From Polychytrium aggregatum (lineage: Eukaryota > Chytridiomycota > Chytridiomycetes > Polychytriales), in the NCBI RefSeq assembly GCF_025602895.1, contig NW_026516251.1, forward strand, positions 62,001 to 126,000: a stretch of DNA of 64,000 nucleotides, given 5' to 3'. The notes beneath the pieces were generated by a model that searched no databases, was not told where the DNA came from, and saw only the letters and a program-made list of their open reading frames with translations. The first letter of the stretch is position 1. Each line of letters opens with the position of its first letter. The position numbers were made by a program, and so were the translations under genes. Of this stretch, positions 12,257 through 23,458 are shown piece after piece.

Positions 12257-13189
12257 ATGACCATTCGCCACACATCCGACTTTCGCACCGCCGCATTGCG
12301 ATGCTACGCCCTCATCCATAGCCTGCGTAAGGTCGCCTCCATATTCAGTGTATCCAAGAGCACCATCCATCGATGGCACCGAGGATGCAAGCTGGATGAC
12401 CCATCCCGGGTCCCAGCTCGCAGATCCACTTTCTTCGAGCAGGCATGTCCAGTCATTCGCACCCTGATTGAACAGGACCCGTTCCAGACTGGTCCTGTGT
12501 TGCGATGCAAGCTCGAGTCCATCCTCCAGAGGAAAGTATCACTCTCACTCTGCCACACTGCCATCCACCGAGCAGGTCTCTCACACAAGAGGGCAACACA
12601 CCTCTACAAGTCCAAGCGACTGGATGAGCGAGTGGCACAGTTCAGGGACCAGGTCCGCTCCATCGACCCGCGGCGATTCGTTTTTGTCGATGAGACGGGG
12701 ATCAGGAAATCCATTTTCCCTCTCTACGGATACTCACCGAAGGGTGCTCCGCTTCGCCAGCGCAATCACATGAAACACAAGTCTGTCTCGGCTGCATTTG
12801 CCATCAACCACTCTGGTGTGCTGCATCGCATGTACATCCCCACATCATTCAAGACACACTCGATGGTCGAGTTCTTTGATCGAGCGACCTTCCCAGACGA
12901 CTCTGTGATTGTGATGGACAATGTCAGCATGCACAAGACAAGGGCTGTCCTGGACTGCATCGAGCGCCGAGGATGGTCAGTGATCTTCACCCCACCTGCC
13001 TCGCCCGACTTCAATCCCATCGAGAACTTCTTTGGGATTGTGAAGCATCAGTACAGGAAGGTGGCAGCGCTGAATGCGTCCGAGGGGTTCAAGATCGGGA
13101 TGGTGACCCTGTTTGAGTCTGCCGTTCGGAGGGTGCTTCCAGATGTCTTCCCACGGCTGATTGAGCGAGCGATGCGCTTCTGGGGTTGA
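12257..13189 (+). CDS. IS630/Tc1-mariner superfamily DDE transposase
   Basis: A 310-aa intact transposase, predicted to cut and paste its element by recognising the terminal inverted repeats. The N-terminal helix-turn-helix lies around residues 20-50 (SLRKVASIFSVSKSTIHRWH). The catalytic core has FVFVDETGIRKS (first Asp), VIVMDNVSMHKT (second Asp) and SPDFNPIENFFG (Glu). The second Asp and the Glu are separated by 34 residues (DD34E) and the first two Asp by 75. The start codon sits in the segment GCTGGCCATGACCATTC, which the MITE also keeps. No frameshift is seen, so activity is plausible. Its partner gene is the Fanzor 250 bp downstream. Confidence 0.93.
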   Translation: MTIRHTSDFRTAALRCYALIHSLRKVASIFSVSKSTIHRWHRGCKLDDPSRVPARRSTFFEQACPVIRTLIEQDPFQTGPVLRCKLESILQRKVSLSLCHTAIHRAGLSHKRATHLYKSKRLDERVAQFRDQVRSIDPRRFVFVDETGIRKSIFPLYGYSPKGAPLRQRNHMKHKSVSAAFAINHSGVLHRMYIPTSFKTHSMVEFFDRATFPDDSVIVMDNVSMHKTRAVLDCIERRGWSVIFTPPASPDFNPIENFFGIVKHQYRKVAALNASEGFKIGMVTLFESAVRRVLPDVFPRLIERAMRFWG

Positions 13190-13439
13190 GTTCCCTCCAA
13201 TCAAGCCGCCGTTTTCGCGTTCACATCCCTGGCTTGAACCTCTCGGCGATTTTTGAACAGGGTCACTTCCCAACCAGCCCGCAAAGACGGGCTCCTGCTC
13301 TCGGGTATAAATGTCCCACCTTCGTCCTGCTGCTTTCTTCCCTCATCTCGCCTTGATCTGATCATCGCGCTATTGTACGATAAAAAAAAGTCTCTGCTCT
13401 GACCAGTACCACTGGCAGGCATCCAGCATCCTCTGCCCC
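13190..13439 (+). promoter_or_regulatory. Fanzor promoter region inside the transposon (TATAAAT at 13306)
   Basis: A 250-bp gap between transposase stop and Fanzor start. It contains GGGTATAAATG (TATA-like, about 130 bp before the ATG) and a short GCCCG/CGGGC hairpin (13277-13292). An own promoter for the Fanzor is inferred from this. Confidence 0.5.
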
Positions 13440-15812
13440 ATGCCTCCGAAGCGCAAGGGTGCCGGTGATGGCCAGCCTCGGCCACCCAGGCCCAAGAAAG
13501 CCAAGTCACAGTCGGAGCCTGTCTCTGGTTCGTATTCTGATCCCACGCATGCTTGGTCGTCTGTTGCTCCGTCGCTCACCACCACTGCTTCTGCAGATCC
13601 AATGGATGTCGATCCCACCGAGCCTGGTCCATCTACTTCCTCGAGTACTGGCAAGCGATGTCGCCAGTGCGATGGCACCGATCACGAACGTTGCAACACC
13701 AGCAAATGTCCCAAATACTGGCCCCTCAAGAGCTCCGTCGTCCCACTCGTGGATGGAAGGTCATCCGCCCCTCAGTTCGGCTGCTTCAAGCAGACGATGG
13801 ATAGCTGTTGTCTCAATCCCGCTCTCCGCGACAAGATCCAGGCCACCGTCGAGGCCATGACCCAGATCCAGTTCGAGGCATCCAGGCTGCTCAACCTGCA
13901 CATCCTCCGGTGCATCGAGCAGGATCTTCCCGTCCCCGTCATCTCCAAGTCCACCCCTGCTTTCGTTCGCCAATGCTTCAAGATCGTCCAGGACGGTGCC
14001 CTCTCCCCGACCGGGGACAATGAGAAATACAACGAGCATCTGGTCGCTTCCTTTCGCGACTACCAGACCACTCGGCACGCAGACCTGCCTCCGGCCCCTC
14101 GTCTGCCTGATGGTGCTCACAGTCAGCTTCTCACTCTCGCTGTCAACGCCTATGCTACCAACTGCACCACCCACCTCGATCTGGCCTACTGGCGACTCCT
14201 TCGCCGCTTCTGCGCTGCCGTCTTCCCAGCCAACAAGCATAAGCACGAAGCCATCGAGGCCTGTCTCGAGCTCTTCGAGAAACCAGGGCAGACTCCACCC
14301 AAGGCCGATCTCGAGTTCCTCTATCCAGACTTTGGCCACGTCCTGGACGAGTTTCGGTACAGCAACGACCAGGACCGCTTCCGGGCCCTCCATCGCCTCT
14401 CACACCATGTGAGAATCCTCGCCCGAGACAAGATGGTCGACAATGTCCACAAGTGGATCGACTGTGACATGCCCGCCCTCCGAGTCACCGAGCTGCAGCG
14501 CCAGGCCAAGCTGGACGAGCTCACTACCCAAGGCATTCCCTCCGACGACAAGAGGTTCACCAACGCCAAGTCTGAGCTCGGCACCACCAAGTCCAAGATC
14601 AACAAGCTGGCATCCAGGATCAACTGGGCACTCAAGCAGCTCGCCGTCGACACTCCTCCGGCCGTGTGCACGATGGTTCCTCTATGCACTGCAAGGGCCA
14701 AGTATGTCAAGATTGACACGGTCACTCTCTGGCAACTCCTTGACACCGAACATCGTCTTAGACTCCCTCGGGACAAGCTCAAGGATGAAGGTGATGACGG
14801 TATCAACAACCAGGATCGTCTCTGGCGCAGTTGCTTCAAGCTGCGTAGTTCCCTCTTCCAAGAACGGGACGTGGACAAGAAGCTGTTCAACTACGAGATC
14901 AGCACCGATGGCATTGGATGCACCATCGGCCTCGTCAAGTTTGTGCGTCGAACCGATCACACCGAGACCATCGAGCCTCCTCCGACTGCCGAGCAGCGCA
15001 TCCAGACCCACATCGGTGACCCAGACCCCAACCGCACCACTTGGATTGGCATCGATCCTGGAGTCGGCTCCATCTTCACGGCGGTCATCCAAGCACCGGG
15101 CCACCAAGACGAGGTGGTCTCATTCTCCAATGGCCACTACCAGCAAATGTGTGGCCATACGTCCGACACCAAGTGGCACAATATCATGAAGTATCGACTC
15201 AGCATCGAGACCTGGATGTCGACCACCCCCTCGCCCAAGGTGTCGTCCTCGGAGGCTTTCAAGGTCCATCTCACCCATGTCCTGCGACCGGAGCTGCGAG
15301 TGCAGCTCGATTTCCACCTTGGCAAGAAGGCCCGTCACCATCGATTCACAGGCCACAAGAGGCGCCAAGTGGCCGTCGACAGGATGTGCAAGGCCGTCCT
15401 GAAGCACGCCCCGATACGGACCGATGTGGTGATCGCCTTTGGCAATGCATCATGGCGACAGGGCAAGGGCTATGCATCCAGCCCTCGGAGGCAGCGGTTT
15501 GCTCGGTACTTTGAGCAGTTCGAGCACCACCGACGCCGTCCCAATCACCATCATGGAAGCGTCAAGGTGGCCTCGACGAACGAGTTCAACACCTCACAGG
15601 TGTGCACCAAGTGCCTGGAGCCAGTTCGGTTGGAAGGACTCGATGCGCCCAGTGTTGCGAATTCCCACTTTGTCAGGAGCTGCAAGAATCCCAGCTGCCG
15701 GACAGTGTGGAATCGCGACGTCAATGCGGCGCGCAACATGATCACAGTATGCAGGTCGATTGTGGAGATCGGAGAGCGACCGGCGGTCTTCACTCGGAGG
15801 CTGCCAAAGTGA
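13440..15812 (+). CDS. Fanzor1-type RNA-guided endonuclease (TnpB relative)
   Basis: An intronless 790-aa protein, homologous to bacterial TnpB and predicted to cut DNA guided by an RNA made from its own 3' region. The N-terminus is basic (PKRKGAG, RPKKAK), a likely nuclear signal, followed by a Cys/His cluster CRQCDGTDHERCNTSKC (about residues 74-90). The middle is helical. RuvC-I is WIGIDPGVGS with Asp539. RuvC-II, VIAFGNASW, has Gly668 where TnpB has Glu. Glu715 in STNEFNTSQVC, 47 residues on, fits the rearranged glutamate described for Fanzors. The zinc site is C722-x2-C725 and C748-x4-C753. RuvC-III is WNRDVNAARN with Asp760. All expected residues are present. The length is in the range of Fanzor1 proteins. 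It shares the element with the transposase at 12257. Function is inferred from family knowledge. Confidence 0.93.
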   Translation: MPPKRKGAGDGQPRPPRPKKAKSQSEPVSGSYSDPTHAWSSVAPSLTTTASADPMDVDPTEPGPSTSSSTGKRCRQCDGTDHERCNTSKCPKYWPLKSSVVPLVDGRSSAPQFGCFKQTMDSCCLNPALRDKIQATVEAMTQIQFEASRLLNLHILRCIEQDLPVPVISKSTPAFVRQCFKIVQDGALSPTGDNEKYNEHLVASFRDYQTTRHADLPPAPRLPDGAHSQLLTLAVNAYATNCTTHLDLAYWRLLRRFCAAVFPANKHKHEAIEACLELFEKPGQTPPKADLEFLYPDFGHVLDEFRYSNDQDRFRALHRLSHHVRILARDKMVDNVHKWIDCDMPALRVTELQRQAKLDELTTQGIPSDDKRFTNAKSELGTTKSKINKLASRINWALKQLAVDTPPAVCTMVPLCTARAKYVKIDTVTLWQLLDTEHRLRLPRDKLKDEGDDGINNQDRLWRSCFKLRSSLFQERDVDKKLFNYEISTDGIGCTIGLVKFVRRTDHTETIEPPPTAEQRIQTHIGDPDPNRTTWIGIDPGVGSIFTAVIQAPGHQDEVVSFSNGHYQQMCGHTSDTKWHNIMKYRLSIETWMSTTPSPKVSSSEAFKVHLTHVLRPELRVQLDFHLGKKARHHRFTGHKRRQVAVDRMCKAVLKHAPIRTDVVIAFGNASWRQGKGYASSPRRQRFARYFEQFEHHRRRPNHHHGSVKVASTNEFNTSQVCTKCLEPVRLEGLDAPSVANSHFVRSCKNPSCRTVWNRDVNAARNMITVCRSIVEIGERPAVFTRRLPK

Positions 15813-15904
15813 TCTGTTTTATTTCTTGTGGCTTTGCTTGACGCAAGCACAGCACATACTACATGTTCATGGAAACGGCTATATTGTCCCGTTTTTTTCT
15901 GAAT
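15813..15904 (+). ncRNA. Candidate 3' part of Fanzor guide RNA (fRNA/omegaRNA), with hairpin 15828-15855
   Basis: The 90 nt between the Fanzor stop and the element's right end contain a strong hairpin: TGCTTG (15835-15840), loop ACG, CAAGCA (15844-15849), extended by GTG-GCT against AGC-AC. In known Fanzor systems the guide RNA scaffold comes from this region and the guide lies beyond the right end. The assignment is an inference; the hairpin is directly visible. RNA boundaries are unknown. Confidence 0.5.
15883..15903 (-). repeat. Right terminal inverted repeat of Fanzor transposon
   Basis: TTGTCCCGTTTTTTTCTGAA on the plus strand; its reverse complement matches the left end core AAAAACGGGACA and the MITE right end. 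Confidence 0.7.
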
Positions 15905-16161
15905 AAAGTGTAAGAGCACCCTCAGTGCCAAAGCCTGTGGCGAGCAAAGCCGAATACTTTCCAACAGAGCAGTTCGGTAGCATCCAAGTGAAGGCCGTGA
16001 GTCGCTCTCTGGTCGCCACAGTCACCGTGGATACGAAGGTCATGGTACTCTTGAGTAGATCAAAGATACGACTTTGCCCAGGCCGTGGATGACGGTAGCG
16101 TCGCAGTGCAGCGATGCAGATATCGAGAGCGCTGTGCTTGTTCACGAATGTAAGGAGTGGG

Positions 16162-16288
16162 TGTGAGTATTCAGATGCGACAAGTGTGTATTCAGATGCC
16201 ACAAGTGTGTATTCAGATGCCACAAGTGTGTATTCAGATGCGACAAGTGTGTATTCAGATGCGACAAGTGTGAGTTCAGATGCCACAA
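16162..16288 (+). repeat. 21-bp tandem repeat, six copies
   Basis: Units of the form GTGTGTATTCAGATGCSACAA. The period is seven codons (SVYSDAT) and the frame is open into the downstream membrane-protein gene. The unit resembles the outer part of the short transposon-end relics in this window (TGTATTCAG), so it may have expanded from one. Confidence 0.85.
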
Positions 16289-16322
16289 AAGCACCGGCCC
16301 TGGCTCAAACCAGGGTGTCCCG
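16270..16322 (-). mobile_element. Degenerate transposon-end relic (copy C)
   Basis: Contains CAAACCAGGGTGTCCCG, 15 of 17 bases identical to the reverse complement of the Fanzor element's left end (12190-12206), preceded by a TTCAGATGCCACAAAA block resembling the right end. Same layout as the relics at 23184 and 25326. Confidence 0.5.
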
Positions 16323-16428
16323 CCTCCTATCCAGTTTCCTCGCCAGGTTCGCTGTCCCCTATTTCCCCTGTTCTCGCTGCATCAACTCCCCACACACATC
16401 CAGATTTCAAGACCACCTTTCGGGCCAC

Positions 16429-17998
16429 ATGCTCATCGACTACTCGGTTGCAGAGCTGGTTGGGACGAGCCAAGGGCTGGTTTCGTTCGCCACGCTCCTC
16501 ACCATGCTTGCGACGAACCAATGGCGGCTCCAACACGACGCCCGCAATCTCGTCCAGCTCATGGTCTATCTCGACTGCTTGGCGTTTGTGCCCTTCTATC
16601 TGTCCCTCTACTACTCGACGCTCTCGCCCAGTGACTCGTACGGCTGCACGCTCGTTTGGCTCAACTGGATGGCGGATGTGCTGTGGAGCCTCAAGGTGCG
16701 TCTGGGTCTCTTCCTTGGCGATGTGAACGAGAGGGAGCGGGGGTTGCTGAGATGATGTGGCTTCGGGAACTCGATGCCGATTTGCACGAACGAATGCAGT
16801 AGACCCCCATGATAGAACACGTCCGTGCAAGTTATCAGTCCACCCCACCCGAGTCATTCGTCTACTCGCCCGACTCGCTCAAGACATCCACCTCACTTGA
16901 GCTACTGATCCAAGCAGAGGCCAGCACGCCGTTCCTGACAGCTACTCTGCCGACCCATCTGCCGACCCCATCTGCACAGGACTGCTTCCGAACGGCCTTC
17001 ATTGCTCGGAAAATCCTGGTCCTAACCACTAGGTGGAGTCTCCAGATGCAGTGCACGGGCTATCTGATGTGCGGCGCGACCTCATATGCAATCCAGCAGT
17101 ACCTCATCAGCACTATTTACGATCTCTCAAGTAAGCGGCGCGGAGGACCATTCCGACCTCATTTGCGTGCTGGCTTCTCCACCAGCCTGAGTCGCCGCGA
17201 ACGCTTGGATTTCCTTGCCCCTCTGGGACGTCCCCGCTCGCGCCGTCAGGATTATCGTCTGGTCTATTGCCTGACTGTCGATTATCTACACGGCGAACGT
17301 ATAGGCACATGCACCCTTGCCGATGCGATTGTGCCGTCGATGTATACGCTGCAGGTCTACTGGCTGCTTGTTTGGTCCACGGCTGGAGTCGTCCTGCTGT
17401 TGATCATGACGGGTCGCATCTACCCACAAGCAAAGGTGGAGGCGCCCACAGAAACCATGGGGTTGTTCGTCGAAGGGACGAGTCCGTTTGGACATGCCGA
17501 AAGCCACTCGGCCCTCACACCCGAGCACTCGACCGTTGAGACCAAGCGCGAGCATATGCAACTGTTTGGGGCCTGTGCCCTCAGTGTGCTCGTCTATGCG
17601 CTGGTGTTTGCCGACTTGGCGACCCAGAGCGATCTCGGTGGATACGCAAGTATACTCCTGGCGCTGGGTAAGGGCAGGCAGAGTAGTGTGCGGGATGTCC
17701 AGAGTGCGCGGCGTGTGCAGCGTGTGCAGAGTAGCATCGTAAGAGAGAATCAAGGCAGAGTGGGTACTGCTCTGGCCAGCTGGCCACAATGATCTCCCTC
17801 CCACAATGATATCCCTCCCACAATGATATCCCTCTCACCGCCCTCATCTAACAGTTCCCACGACGGACCCATGCTCCATTCCCAGCCCAGAACATCATAC
17901 TCCTCAGCGAGATCCGGCAGCAGCCACCAGAAGCCTCGTCCGAGGCCATGCAGGCTCCACCCAAGATCAACAGCACGCCGGAGATCCAGCCATTCTGA
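16429..17998 (+). CDS. Putative multi-pass (about 7-TM) membrane protein, orphan
   Basis: Exons 16429-16695, 16980-17130 and 17305 to about 17665-17695, plus a probable last exon at about 17855-17998. The first three join in frame. Hydrophobic segments in order: GLVSFATLLTMLA, VQLMVYLDCLAFVPFYLSLY, TLVWLNWMADVLW, YLMCGATSYAIQQYLIS, YWLLVWSTAGVVLLLIM, CALSVLVYALVFADL, and a weak seventh near ASILLALG. Charged loops lie between them. The spacing recalls a 7-TM receptor, but I recognise no family motif. The junction into the last exon is uncertain because the phases do not fit the best donor. The frame is open upstream to an ATG at 16114 through the 21-bp repeats, so a longer N-terminus with (SVYSDAT) repeats is possible. 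Confidence 0.55.
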
Positions 17999-18338
17999 AG
18001 GCAGCGGTGCCTGTGGCCCGGGTTGCCCGATGCCAGGTGGGGCCACGTCCATGTGCATCCGTGCGTTTGCCGTGAGCCCATGGACCCAAAGCGAATACTG
18101 CCGAGATTGAATCTGTGGACTCGCGGTGGGCTCGTGGTGGTGGACGTTGTTGGAGCTGGAGCCGTAGACATGCCGGACATGCTGGACACTCTGGATCATC
18201 TCGGCGGTGCTCGGCTGGCGTCGGTCGATACCTCTGGGCTGGTGTGCCGAAGAGAGCGCAGCTCCTTGCCTGCTTTGTCTCGACAAGCCGCACCAACCCC
18301 CCGCTCTGTTGGCTTGTGGTTGTCCCTGAAACATGCGC

Positions 18339-18446
18339 TGGTCTCGTTTGAGGTGGTCTCGTTTGAGGTGGTCTCGTTCGCGATGGTCTCGTTTGCGATG
18401 GTCTCGTTTGAGGTGGTCTCGTTTGAGGTGGTCTAGTTTGAGATGG
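18339..18446. repeat. 15-bp tandem repeat (GGTCTCGTTTGAGGT), about 7 copies
   Basis: Head-to-tail units GGTCTCGTTTGAGGT with variants TTCGCGAT and TTTGCGAT. Some units contain GGTCTC. Confidence 0.8.
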
Positions 18447-19151
18447 CAGTCGATGCTCCGAGTTGCTGTCTCGGAGTGCCGCACCGTTGCGTATCGCCGT
18501 TGCGAGTCCTTTGGGCACTCCTCTGGACGATCCTTTGTCGCTCGCCGCTCTCCCCGATCGGCTTGCTCGCAGTCACCGCCGTCACTCTCGCTGCCCCTTC
18601 CGACGTCAGTCGCACCAGCGCGGCTGCGCTCGTCCTGGCCGACGGCCGCGCCGGGATCGTCGCCGGTCAAAAGCACTGTCCCTCAGGGCCGGCCTTTTGT
18701 CGTCTGCTCCGAGCCCAGGCCTGCCGACGGAACCTCCCCATCTCGATCTGCCTTGCCCAAGCCCCCTCCCCCAAGCCCAAAGTAAGCAGTCTGGGGCCCT
18801 TTGGGGGGCCCTCGTGGCTGGCGGCGGCCGATGTCGCTATCGTGTTATGCTATGTCGCTGGAGTTGCCGATGGTGCCGATGCTGCTGTCGATGTTGCCGA
18901 TGTTGCTGCCGATGTTGGTGCTGTCGATGTCGCTGTGAGCTGCTTGGGACCGATACTGTACGGCACGAGTGTTATTTCTTTTGGCCCGATGCAGCTGCTG
19001 GTGCACATCCCTTTCTTTTATGCTTCATCCGGGGCTTCTTGTTTCAATCTGCATGCCGCCCCTCCCTTCCGCCTGTCCCGGCGGCTCGGCGGGCGACAGG
19101 GTTCCTGCCCCGTCCGGTGATCTCATCTCGCTTCTTTGCCGCTGCGTGTCC

Positions 19152-19278
19152 TATAAATGGATCGTTGCCATCCGTCCCACAGGCCGAAAAGATGCTCCGA
19201 GTGCCGACCCTGCGATCTCTCCCGCGATCCAACCTGCTGCTCGCTCGCTCCGTCGCAACGATGACCTCCAGTGCGTAA
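19152..19278 (+). promoter_or_regulatory. Upstream TATA box and 28-codon leader-like ORF of the ALT gene
   Basis: CTATAAATGG at 19151 lies 39 bp before an ATG (19191) that encodes an Arg/Leu/Ser-rich, acid-free peptide (MLRVPTLRSLPRSNLLLAR and on) typical of a mitochondrial presequence. It stops at 19278, with a possible GTGCGT donor just before. I could not find an acceptor of matching phase in front of the ALT start, so either an uORF or an alternative first exon remains possible. Confidence 0.4.
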
Positions 19279-19603
19279 TCCTGTCCGCCATCCCGCTCGC
19301 TATCTCTCCAGATTAGCCTGCTCGCTGCGCTGATTCGTCCCCTGTCCTGCGCTGCTGTCGATCGGGCTTGCCAGCCGCGACCAGTTGCCTGCAGCTGGTC
19401 TCTGTTGCGGCCGCAGTCTCCGCCAGTGTCCATCCCGTCCTGGCGCACAGCCTGCATCCGATACCCCGAGCCACCCGATGATGTCGGTTGGGTCAGCTCG
19501 TGCTGCTGGCTGGCCGTCATGTGGGGGTTTGGTCCGGGCTCGCTCGCACAAGCGACTGCACCCTGGTTGGGCCCCACAGCAATCGTCAGCCGGCTCGCTC
19601 GTC

Positions 19604-19609
19604 TATATA
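19604..19609 (+). promoter_or_regulatory. TATA box of the ALT gene
   Basis: CTATATAG about 165 bp before the ALT start codon, followed by pyrimidine-rich DNA. It is a second candidate promoter, downstream of the one at 19152. Confidence 0.5.
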
Positions 19610-19771
19610 GAGCCCTCTTCGCTGCCGACCATCGACTTTGCTATCACACCCTGGCTCTCTCGGCGCCACCCTCGTCTTCCTCTTCCCGCACCCGGCAGCA
19701 GCTGCCCCTGTTTCGTGTGTTTCTGATCCCAGGTCCCGCTCTCTCTGTTCGTCGCCAACCCGCTCCCAACA

Positions 19772-22832
<3,061 letters not shown>

Positions 22833-23458
22833 TGTCCCATGCGCGGCGCTCCCAGAGTGCTGACACTTTGATGCAGCACCACCCCCCGTGGCTTATCCAG
22901 CGGGATTCCACAGTCGGCGGGTCATGTCACTGCCATTGCTCCCCCCACCTGTTTCTTGAATATACATATTTCCCACTGCAGCCGACCGTCCTGCGAGCCA
23001 TATGGATCTATCCACTGAAAGGGGAGGGTGGTGTGTTGCTGTCCGCTGCGAATCTGCTCGAGGCGCTGGGCAGGCCTGAGTCGCCGTGGGCTCGACGAGT
23101 GTCCGATTCCTGGTTGCCACGAGGCATTCTCAAAGGCAACCGACAATAGTTCGGTCTCCGTGGACATGCGTTGGTCATGGGTGTGTATTTGGGTCCCAGA
23201 AAACAACGACAGCCCCGACTCAAAACAGGGCGTCCGGCTTCGTAATGGGCATAAAGAGGAGGGGGGGGGCGGATGAAGCCAACATATGCGGAATGCAAGT
23301 TGTGGATGGTGGTGAGGGCGAGAGGGGCGGAGGGGGCAAAAGGAGGGAAGGCGAGTCAAGCTCGATCCATTCTGCCCACCCCTCCGCCAGCTGAGAAGAA
23401 ATGGAGGTCGGAGAGTGACGCAGCGGAAGTGGGAGGTGGATCCACGAGGCCCGCCACC
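22833..23458. other. Convergent intergenic region ALT / mL43
   Basis: Contains a transposon-end relic (23184-23236) and purine-rich DNA with G-runs near 23265 and 23325. No gene seen. Confidence 0.4.
23184..23236 (-). mobile_element. Degenerate transposon-end relic (copy B)
   Basis: TGTATTTGGGTCCCAGAAAA, then CAAAACAGGGCGTCCGG. Both blocks align with the relic at 25326, and the second is close to the reverse complement of the Fanzor element's left end. Confidence 0.55.

Larger units (their letters stand above)
12182..15904 (+). mobile_element. IS630/Tc1-mariner-type transposon carrying a Fanzor nuclease
   Basis: A 3.7-kb element with imperfect terminal inverted repeats. The left end reads CAATAAAAAACGGGACAC; the right end, reverse-complemented, reads TTCAGAAAAAAACGGGACAA. 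It holds two intact genes in the same orientation, a DDE transposase (12257-13189) and a Fanzor (13440-15812), separated by a 250-bp promoter region. No introns or stops interrupt either gene, which suggests recent activity. Association of Fanzor1 proteins with mariner-type eukaryotic elements is established; this copy fits that class. The precise boundary and TA duplication are not clear: the sequence past the right end, AATAAAGTG, does not give an unambiguous duplication. Confidence 0.85.
17999..19771. other. Intergenic: membrane-protein 3' flank and ALT upstream region
   Basis: Holds a 15-bp minisatellite (18339-18446), GC-rich DNA with biased open frames, a TATA box at 19152 followed by a short leader-like ORF (19191-19278), and a second TATA box at 19604. 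No full gene is supported. Confidence 0.45.

Noticed and set aside
13440-15812. Bacterial TnpB contamination or bacterial insertion sequence
   Set aside because: N-terminal nuclear signal, relocated glutamate, 790-aa length, and flanking spliced fungal genes point to a eukaryotic Fanzor.
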